From Chloroflexota bacterium (GTDB taxonomy: Bacteria > Chloroflexota > Chloroflexia > QHBQ01 > JADMIH01), in NCBI GenBank assembly GCA_015478675.1, contig JADMIH010000031.1, forward strand, positions 1-29,549: DNA of 29,549 bases, given 5' to 3'. The position numbers were made by a program, and so were the translations under genes. Positions 24,504-29,549 of this stretch are shown piece by piece. Every line of letters begins with the position of its first letter. Positions within the stretch are counted from its first letter, which is position 1. The notes beneath the pieces were generated by a model. The model was not told where the DNA came from. It did not search any database and saw only the letters and a program-made list of their open reading frames with translations.

Positions 24504-24713
24504 CTGGCGTTGACGCCGAAGCAAGCTATCAACAGCGAGGCACAAGAGGTGGAACCGCGTACGAACTCGATCTCACGGAGGGCCTTTGAGGAACCCGTGA
24601 TATAGGTGGCTCTCTGACTCTATACTGTGCGAAAGTTGAATCTATGCCCACGACGCTTGTTATGTAGCAACGTGGTGGTAATAACGGCTGGTGCCCCTAC
24701 GTCTATTGCGACA
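24504..24713. other. Intergenic region with a T-box-like motif
   Basis: 210 bp without a supported gene. AGGTGGAACCGCG at 24547-24559 differs by one base from the T-box antiterminator consensus, and a hairpin TCACGG/CCGTGA (24573-24578 with 24595-24600) follows. A normal stem I would have to overlap the truncated gene, and no aminoacyl-tRNA synthetase or amino-acid gene lies downstream, so this is at best a relic. Confidence 0.25.
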
Positions 24714-24801
24714 GTAAGTGTTCATGGTAGAGGTGAAGGGCCAAGCCCCTGATGGGGTTACAGAGGTGTCCCCTCCCTGCACCCCTGTTCTGAACAGTTA
24801 C
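24714..24801 (+). mobile_element. MITE copy F1, short internally deleted form
   Basis: 88 bp between GTAAGTGTTCA and TGTTCTGAACAGTTAC. It keeps the left module (gatggggttacagaggtg) but lacks the hairpin core and 10-bp repeats. The flanking 8-mers do not match. Confidence 0.65.
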
Positions 24802-24810
24802 TAGCGTTTG

Positions 24811-24963
24811 GTAAGCGTTCAGAGTATGGGTTACAGAAGTGTATTAAAGCCCCCTCTCCCTTCATGGGAGAGGGGCATGGGGTGAGGGTACGTAAGGGTG
24901 CGTAAGGGTACGCCTACACAGCTACTCCTTCAAGATTGCTACACCCCAACTCTGAACCCTTAC
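24811..24963 (+). mobile_element. MITE copy F2, complete
   Basis: 153 bp between GTAAGCGTTCAGAGTA and ACTCTGAACCCTTAC, with the intact hairpin core (about 24848-24875) and 10-bp units gggtacgtaa/gggtgcgtaa. It is separated from copy F1 by 9 bp. The flanks AGCGTTTG and CAGTAGCA do not match, so any target duplication is lost. The right end is 14 bp upstream of TTGACA at 24978. Confidence 0.78.
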
Positions 24964-24977
24964 CAGTAGCAAAGCGA

Positions 24978-25007
24978 TTGACAGGCATGTTATAATAGGT
25001 ATACATT
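24978..25007 (+). promoter_or_regulatory. Promoter(s) for the short ORF unit
   Basis: Two overlapping possibilities. TTGACA (24978-24983) pairs at 18 bp with TACATT (25002-25007). An extended -10, TGTTATAAT (24988-24996), stands on its own, since it is only 7 bp from that TTGACA. Either gives a start between about 25003 and 25014. Confidence 0.6.
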
Positions 25008-25046
25008 TAAGGCCGCGCAAGCTTTTGTGCGAAAGGAGCAGACGAT

Positions 25047-25121
25047 ATGGTGAAATTAGTTCACATAAACTTCCAGATTGGTCTTTCAGTCTGTGAGAGG
25101 AGTTCGTCTACACGCTGCTAG
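25047..25121 (+). CDS. Short ORF, 24 residues, possible leader peptide
   Basis: ATG at 25047 lies 8 nt after AAAGGAG (25032-25038) and just downstream of a promoter. It encodes MVKLVHINFQ followed by IGLSVCERSSSTRC and stops at 25121. No family is recognised. Inside it a hairpin can form (CAGATT 25074-25079 with AGTCTG 25088-25093), and two terminators follow. It may be a regulatory leader peptide, a small protein, or part of a non-coding RNA with a chance ORF. Confidence 0.45.
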   Translation: MVKLVHINFQIGLSVCERSSSTRC

Positions 25122-25144
25122 CTTTGATCGCCGCTTAACTACCC

Positions 25145-25180
25145 GGCCGTAGACGCTCTTTTCGCGCCAACGGCCTTTTT
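25145..25180 (+). terminator. First terminator-like hairpin after the short ORF
   Basis: GGCCGT (25145-25150) pairs with ACGGCC (25170-25175) and is followed by TTTTT. The 19-nt loop may hold a smaller stem. It lies 24 bp after the short ORF. Confidence 0.65.
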
Positions 25181-25210
25181 GCTGCCTTGAGTGTTGCGCT
25201 GCATTCCTGG

Positions 25211-25244
25211 GGCCGTAGACCATCTGGAGGTCTGCGGCCTTTTT
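25211..25244 (+). terminator. Second, stronger terminator before the RIO kinase gene
   Basis: 11-bp stem GGCCGTAGACC (25211-25221) with GGTCTGCGGCC (25229-25239), one T-G pair, loop ATCTGGA, then TTTTT. The first ten bases repeat those at 25145, so the two terminators look related by duplication. It ends about 50 bp before the kinase gene. Confidence 0.8.
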
Positions 25245-25295
25245 ATCGTTTGTTGTGTTAGCGAAGCGGCGTATCTCAAGGAGCTTTTTCCATAG

Positions 25296-26210
25296 ATGAA
25301 AGATTACTCACACTATCTGGATTACTTACAAGATGACCTGGAAGAAAGTGAGCAACGGGAGCCCCGCACCAAAGCCAGGCGGAGTAAGCCAGAGGTTGTT
25401 GAACCGACTGCACAAGTTGAGACCAGGAAGGAGGGCTTCAACCCTTCCTTCTCGTCCTCCTTTCACGAGCGAGATTGGATCCTCACCTATCTGAGCGGAT
25501 TTTACGAAGACCAGCTGATCACCGATGTGCTCAGGCAAGTAAAGGGTGGCAAGGAGGCAAATGTATACTGCTGCGCGGCGCACCCATCAACCGGCATGGA
25601 CCTCATCGCGGCTAAGGTATACAGGCCTCGAATGTTCCGCAACCTGCGCAATGATGTGCTCTACAGGCAGGGGCGCGACATACTCGACGATGGCGGCAAC
25701 AGGGGCAGACGCGAGTTTCTGGCGATGAAAAAGAAGACAGGATTCGGCCAGAACTTGCGGCATACCTCGTGGCTCATGAACGAGTTCCAGACGATGGAAT
25801 TGCTCTATGCAGCGGGCGCTGATCTCCCAAAGCCTGTGGCTCACAACGACAACGCAATCTTGATGTCGTACATGGGCGATGAGCGGTGGCCCGCACCCAC
25901 ACTCAACAGCGTCCGGCTCGACAAAGAAGAAGCCCAACCTTTGTTCGAGCGACTGCTACATAATGTTGATCTGATGCTGGCGGCGGGGCGTGTGCATGGC
26001 GACTTATCCGCTCACAATATTCTCTACTGGGAAGGCGAAGTTAGAATCATAGATTTCCCTCAGGCAGTGGACCCGTTGGTAAACCCTAATGCTCTCGATC
26101 TGCTGGCGCGAGATGTCGAGAGATTGTGCCAGTACTTCGCCCGCTACAACATCGTGTCAGCCCCGGCAGAGCTAACGGCGGAGATTTGGTCGCGGCACAT
26201 CCCCACCTGA
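25296..26210 (+). CDS. RIO1-family atypical serine kinase
   Basis: 304-residue cytosolic kinase/ATPase of the RIO family, best known from ribosome maturation in archaea and eukaryotes; the bacterial role is unclear. A charged, probably disordered N-terminus (1-55) precedes the kinase fold: ATP loop VKGGKEANVY (82-91), Lys107 in AAKVYRP, catalytic VHGDLSAHNIL with Asp236 and Asn241, and metal-binding Asp253 in IIDFPQAVD. All key residues are intact. AAGGAG at 25278-25283 is 12 nt before the ATG. The promoter is either upstream of the tandem terminators (attenuation) or hidden in the 50 bp after them. Confidence 0.93.
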   Translation: MKDYSHYLDYLQDDLEESEQREPRTKARRSKPEVVEPTAQVETRKEGFNPSFSSSFHERDWILTYLSGFYEDQLITDVLRQVKGGKEANVYCCAAHPSTGMDLIAAKVYRPRMFRNLRNDVLYRQGRDILDDGGNRGRREFLAMKKKTGFGQNLRHTSWLMNEFQTMELLYAAGADLPKPVAHNDNAILMSYMGDERWPAPTLNSVRLDKEEAQPLFERLLHNVDLMLAAGRVHGDLSAHNILYWEGEVRIIDFPQAVDPLVNPNALDLLARDVERLCQYFARYNIVSAPAELTAEIWSRHIPT

Positions 26211-26308
26211 AACAGCGAGACTTCCACTCTGCGCCCCAGAAGCGCGCAGAACCTTCGGCATTTACTCAGCGCTCTCTGCGACTCAGCGGTGCGTTTAAAT
26301 AAGCCGTG
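26211..26308. other. Region after the RIO kinase gene
   Basis: 98 bp without a gene. A 7-bp stem TCTGCGC/GCGCAGA (26228-26234 with 26244-26250) has no T-run and is a weak terminator candidate at best. Confidence 0.3.
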
Positions 26309-26510
26309 GTAAGCGTTGATAAGCGTTCAGAATAGGGGCTTGGGGGCCCCCTGGCCAAGCCTCTGGCGGGGTTCCAGGGGTGCCCCCGGCTCTTCCTATG
26401 CACAAAGCCCCCTTGTGGGAGAAGGGCATAGGGCGTGGGAGAAAGCCCCCTCTCCCACGAGGGGAGAGGGGGTTGGGGGTGAGGGCGGGTGAGGGCGGGT
26501 ACACTCGCAC
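26309..26510 (+). mobile_element. MITE copy G, right end missing
   Basis: The left end GTAAGCGTT is followed by a 10-bp duplication (aagcgttgat/aagcgttcag) and the left module (tctggcggggttccaggggtg). Then come two hairpin cores in series (about 26407-26430 and 26443-26472) and 10-bp units gggcgggtga. No recognisable right inverted repeat remains, so the right boundary is approximate. The insertion precedes the yceD promoter. Confidence 0.65.
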
Positions 26511-26530
26511 ACCCCCAAGCCCAGCACTGC

Positions 26531-26559
26531 TTGACAGCGTGCGTGCAGTGCCCTATAAT
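26531..26559 (+). promoter_or_regulatory. Strong sigma-70 promoter for yceD-rpmF
   Basis: Perfect TTGACA (26531-26536) and TATAAT (26554-26559) separated by the optimal 17 bp. The transcript would start near 26566, about 30 nt before yceD. Confidence 0.9.
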
Positions 26560-26594
26560 AGCGAGGTTGCCGCGTAATCTAAAGCATAGGGAAA

Positions 26595-27191
26595 ATGGAC
26601 ACTTCTAATACAGACCTGGTATTCAATGTTGCCCAACTCCTTAAGGAGCCGGTAGGGGCGATACGAAAATATAGCCTTGATACTCCCCTACTCGTGTTGG
26701 CTGAAGAAAGCTCCGAAGATGGTAGCCTTGCGGCTTACGACCTGCATGGCAGCGTGAAGGTGACGCGGATGAGCCGTGATTTGCTGGTGCAAGGTGATGT
26801 AGAGGCCTCCGTCAGCCTGGAATGTAGCAGATGCCTTGAGCAGTTCCGCCTTCCTGTAGATGCTATGCTGGAAGAGTTATTCCAGCCTACATTGGATGTG
26901 GAAACAGGTCGCCCTGTGCAGCTTGATGATTCTGAGAAGGATGACACCGCCTTCCATATCGATCAGAACCATCTGATGGACCTCTCTGAACCTGTGCGGC
27001 AGGCGCTGCTCGTTGCGTTGCCGCTCAAACCTTTGTGTAAAGAGGAGTGTGCGGGGCTCTGCCCCCACTGTGGGGCCAATCTCAATGAAACCCAGTGTGG
27101 CTGTGAGAGCGAAGACGTTGATAGCCGTTGGCAAGGCCTCCGCGAACTGAAGTTAGGGGATCTACCGGCAGGCGACTTGAATATAAACTAG
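26595..27191 (+). CDS. yceD: DUF177/YceD family protein
   Basis: 198-residue member of the YceD family, encoded with L32 in most bacteria and linked to 23S rRNA accumulation and ribosome assembly. The core motif SLECSRCLEQF (Cys77, Cys80) is typical. The C-terminus has a further Cys-rich segment, CKEECAGLCPHCG..QCGC (148-170), characteristic of the longer forms and probably metal-binding. The ATG at 26595 has a weak AGGG upstream. rpmF follows 19 bp later. Confidence 0.93.
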   Translation: MDTSNTDLVFNVAQLLKEPVGAIRKYSLDTPLLVLAEESSEDGSLAAYDLHGSVKVTRMSRDLLVQGDVEASVSLECSRCLEQFRLPVDAMLEELFQPTLDVETGRPVQLDDSEKDDTAFHIDQNHLMDLSEPVRQALLVALPLKPLCKEECAGLCPHCGANLNETQCGCESEDVDSRWQGLRELKLGDLPAGDLNIN

Positions 27192-27210
27192 ACCAAGGAG
27201 CGAATAAACT

Positions 27211-27411
27211 ATGGGTGCTACACCCAAACAGAGAATCTCCAGCAAGCGCCGTGGCGACCGCCGCAGCCAACAGCACCTCAAACCCCTTCAGCTGGTGGAG
27301 TGTCCTCAGTGTCACAACCCGCGCCAGCCTCATCATGTTTGCCCCACCTGCGGCACTTATCGTGGCCGCCAGGTCATCCAGATCGAAGCAGCAGAACCAC
27401 AGCAAAGATAG
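27211..27411 (+). CDS. rpmF: 50S ribosomal protein L32
   Basis: 66-residue L32 of the large subunit. N-terminal TPKQRISSKRRGDRRSQ is the conserved basic arm. A zinc ribbon is formed by Cys31, Cys34, Cys44 and Cys47 (CPQCHNP..VCPTCGTYRG), so this is the zinc-binding form. AAGGAG lies about 11 nt before the ATG. The order yceD-rpmF-fab is widespread; plsX, often between rpmF and fabH, is absent here. Confidence 0.97.
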   Translation: MGATPKQRISSKRRGDRRSQQHLKPLQLVECPQCHNPRQPHHVCPTCGTYRGRQVIQIEAAEPQQR

Positions 27412-27494
27412 GCCGTAGCCCTTAGCGCGAGCAGCTATCCTTGTGAAGTATCAGCATCTCTCATCCCTGAGAGCGTACCCGGAGCTAACTAATT

Positions 27495-28502
27495 GTGGCT
27501 AAGTATGCGGCTATAACAGGCTGGGGCAGTGCGGTGCCCGATAAAGTGCTCACTAACAGCGACCTGACGAAGTTGGTTGATACCTCAGATGAGTGGATCA
27601 CCAGCCGTACAGGTATACGTGAGCGCCGCGTGGTCTCTGATGGGGAAAGCACCGCTACACTTGCGGTCACAGCGTCGCGCCAGGCCCTGGAGCGTGCCGG
27701 TGTTTCGCCCTGGCAAGTTGACCTTGTAATCTGCTGTACTGCTACCCCCGATTATCTCTTTCCCGCCACCGCGTGCCTTGTGCAGCACGAGATTGGCGCG
27801 GAAAATGCCGGCGCCTTCGATCTCGAAGCTGCCTGCGCCGGATTTATTTATGGTCTGAGCGTGGGAAGCCAGTTTATTAGCACAGGCGCATATAAGACCG
27901 TGCTTGTGGTGGCTGCCGAAGCCCTCTCGCGCTTCATAGACTGGCAAGATCGCGCCACCTGTGTTCTTTTTGGCGATGGCGCGGGCGCAGTCGTGTTACA
28001 GCCCACAGACTCACCGCGAGGGCTTCTTTCTTTCGTACTCGGCTCTCACGGCGTTGGCGGCGATCTCATCAAGCTGCCCGCAGGCGGCGCTGCCGAGCCT
28101 GCCACCTACGAGACAGTTGAGAAGCGTGAGCACTTTATCAAGATGAACGGACAAGAAGTCTATCGTTTTGCTGTGCGCATCATGGGCGACTCGGCTGTTG
28201 AAGCTCTCCATAAAGCGGGCCTTGAGTACGAAGACATCTCCCTTTTTATCCCTCACCAGGCAAACCTCAGGATAATCAACTCGATTGCCGATAGACTACA
28301 TCTTGATCACAGCAAAGTCTTCATAGACATAGACAAGTACGGCAATACCTCTGCCGCCTCCATTCCTATTGCCCTCTGTGAGGCCGTTGAGCGGGGGCGC
28401 GTAAAGCCGGGCGACAACCTGCTTTTTGTCGCCTTCGGCGCAGGGCTGACGAGCGCGGCCTCTGTCGTCAAGTGGGGAACAGACGGGGATAGGGGCCGGT
28501 AG
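27495..28502 (+). CDS. fabH: 3-oxoacyl-ACP synthase III
   Basis: 335-residue ketoacyl-ACP synthase III that starts fatty-acid chains by joining an acyl-CoA primer to malonyl-ACP. The catalytic triad is visible: Cys114 (EAACAGFIYG), His254 (FIPHQANLRI) and Asn284 (KYGNTSAAS). The N-terminal SDEWITSRTGIRERR (31-45) is typical of the family. The start is GTG at 27495 with GGAG at 27481-27484. The 83-bp gap after rpmF shows no promoter, so read-through from the yceD promoter is likely. Confidence 0.96.
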   Translation: MAKYAAITGWGSAVPDKVLTNSDLTKLVDTSDEWITSRTGIRERRVVSDGESTATLAVTASRQALERAGVSPWQVDLVICCTATPDYLFPATACLVQHEIGAENAGAFDLEAACAGFIYGLSVGSQFISTGAYKTVLVVAAEALSRFIDWQDRATCVLFGDGAGAVVLQPTDSPRGLLSFVLGSHGVGGDLIKLPAGGAAEPATYETVEKREHFIKMNGQEVYRFAVRIMGDSAVEALHKAGLEYEDISLFIPHQANLRIINSIADRLHLDHSKVFIDIDKYGNTSAASIPIALCEAVERGRVKPGDNLLFVAFGAGLTSAASVVKWGTDGDRGR

Positions 28503-28537
28503 TCTTTAGTACTTGTTGTTCATTTGAGGTGTGATAG

Positions 28538-29485
28538 ATGGTGCCTACAGGTAGCGCAAACGCCAATGTGGCCTGGGTTTTTCCAGGGCAGGGCTCGCAA
28601 GCAGTGGGTATGGGCAAGGCTCTATACGATGCCTACCCTCGCGTGCGCAAGCTTTACGGGCTGGCTGATATGGTTCTTGGCTATTCAATCTCTGATCTCT
28701 GCTTTTCCGGGCCTGCTGAGGAGTTGCAGCAAACGGTCCACGCCCAGCCTGCTTTGCTTGCAACCGAGATTGCGCATCTTTACAGCCTGCGCCTGCGCTA
28801 TCCGGGTGAGTATGATCTCGCCGGCTTTGTGGCGGGCCACAGCCTCGGCGAGTACTCGGCGTTAGTGTCTGCCGGTGCGCTGGCCTTCAAGGACGCGCTA
28901 ACTCTGGTGGCTGAGCGCGGCAAGCTGATGCAGGAAGCAGGCTCCATGCTAGGGCAACCTACGGGCATGGTGGCAATTATTGGCCTCGCTGAGGACCAGG
29001 TGGGCGAAATTTGCGAGCTAACAGGGGTTGACCTCGCCAACATTAATGCACCCGGTCAGGTGGTGTTGAGCGGGCCTGTAGATGCTCTGGAAAAGGCGCA
29101 GGCTCTGGCGCGAGAGCGCGGAGCGCGGCGTGCTGTTCCTCTGGCGGTGAGCGCGGCTTTCCACTCGCGGTGGATGCGTTCTATCTCCTCGCCCTTCGGC
29201 AAGCATATAGCGCAGACCCGCTTTGCCGACCCACAGACGCCGGTGATCGCGAACGTCACAGCCAGGCCCATGTCGGGTGCCGCCGAGATACGCAAGCTCC
29301 TCGAAGAGCAAACATATTCCCCGGTGCGCTGGGTCGAGTCGGTGCAATTCATGGCGGACCAGGGTGTTACTACATTTGTAGAGGTTGGTCCGGGCAAGGT
29401 CCTCACAGGGCTTATCAAGAGGATCGCACCCCAGGCACAGACTATATCGTCCGAGGATTTGCTTTCTGGCGTATCCGCCGGGTAA
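28538..29485 (+). CDS. fabD: Malonyl-CoA:ACP transacylase
   Basis: 315-residue enzyme that moves malonyl groups from CoA to acyl carrier protein for chain extension. The nucleophile Ser102 lies in the GHSLGEYSAL motif and the catalytic His209 in SAAFHSRWM. FPGQGSQAVGMG (15-26) and VEVGPGKVLTGL near the C-terminus are also conserved. GAGGTG at 28526-28531 is 6 nt before the ATG, and the gene is 35 bp after fabH, in one operon. Confidence 0.96.
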   Translation: MVPTGSANANVAWVFPGQGSQAVGMGKALYDAYPRVRKLYGLADMVLGYSISDLCFSGPAEELQQTVHAQPALLATEIAHLYSLRLRYPGEYDLAGFVAGHSLGEYSALVSAGALAFKDALTLVAERGKLMQEAGSMLGQPTGMVAIIGLAEDQVGEICELTGVDLANINAPGQVVLSGPVDALEKAQALARERGARRAVPLAVSAAFHSRWMRSISSPFGKHIAQTRFADPQTPVIANVTARPMSGAAEIRKLLEEQTYSPVRWVESVQFMADQGVTTFVEVGPGKVLTGLIKRIAPQAQTISSEDLLSGVSAG

Positions 29486-29513
29486 TAGGGCTGCGAAGCC
29501 GAGAGGTGGTACA

Positions 29514-29549
29514 ATGGGTAAAGTCATTGCTGAAGTGCAATTCTCGCCG
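29514..29549 (+). CDS. Start of a further gene, cut by the window end
   Basis: ATG at 29514 follows GAGAGGTGG (29501-29509) and opens MGKVIAEVQFSP, running off the window. It continues the fab operon direction, 28 bp after fabD. The N-terminus is reminiscent of small thiamine-binding (DUF77/MTH1187) proteins, but 12 residues are too few to assign it. Confidence 0.55.
   Translation, partial: MGKVIAEVQFSP

Noticed and set aside
24978..24996. TTGACA and TATAAT as one promoter
   Set aside because: They are only 7 bp apart, too close for one sigma-70 contact; listed instead as two overlapping possibilities.
26380..26577. Open frames through the GC-rich element core, encoding strings such as LTPNPLSPRGRGG
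   Set aside because: They are translations of the MITE hairpin core, occur in both directions, lack ribosome-binding sites and end at element borders.
1..29549. CRISPR array, prophage, toxin-antitoxin or other defence system
   Set aside because: No regularly spaced repeats, Cas, phage or toxin-antitoxin proteins were seen on either strand.

Overview
The window reads as chromosomal DNA of a free-living bacterium, most likely a member of the Chloroflexota. The basis is gene content and style only, since no rRNA or tRNA is present: a bacterial RIO1-type kinase, a fused homocysteine S-methyltransferase/methylene-THF reductase, a secreted Thr/Ser-rich protein of a type often seen in that phylum, frequent TTG and GTG starts, and a DUF177-rpmF-fabH-fabD block.

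Layout. 1-1416: methylmalonyl-CoA epimerase and a tryptophan 2,3-dioxygenase-like gene. 1710-5701: OmpR-type response regulator, sensor histidine kinase, enoyl-CoA hydratase and a GNAT acetyltransferase, closely packed. 5659-6246 (-): a HExxH protein convergent with the acetyltransferase. 6502-7890: secreted Thr/Ser-rich protein followed by a terminator. 8195-17647 (-): a seven-gene surface-glycan cluster (glycosyltransferase, UDP-galactopyranose-mutase-like flavoprotein, HAD phosphatase/mutase, GH1-RmlD fusion, GT4, Gfo/Idh dehydrogenase, GT4). 18163-20482: SAM riboswitch plus bifunctional methionine/folate enzyme. 20505-23538: rpsO and pnp. 23694-24503: 5'-truncated GT87-like membrane transferase. 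24504-25295: gene-poor stretch with two short mobile elements, a short ORF and tandem terminators. 25296-26210: RIO kinase. 26595-29549: yceD, rpmF, fabH, fabD and the first codons of a further gene.

The most striking signal is a family of short (88-182 bp) non-coding elements with terminal inverted repeats that start GTAA. Two copies have exact 8-bp target duplications, which is the signature of IS66-family movement. Eight full or partial copies occur here, all in the same orientation. In four of them the right end lies exactly 14 bp upstream of a recognisable -35 hexamer, and in a fifth the -10 falls at the same place within 1 bp. The 14-bp flanks themselves are unrelated. This suggests insertion targeted to, or selected at, a fixed position just upstream of promoters. 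One partial copy also supplies the last codons and the stop of the methionine/folate gene.

Other points of interest are the GH1-RmlD fusion, an RG-rich repeat tail on PNPase, a Gln in place of the usual distal His in the tryptophan dioxygenase, and a promoter/short ORF/double-terminator unit before the RIO kinase gene.
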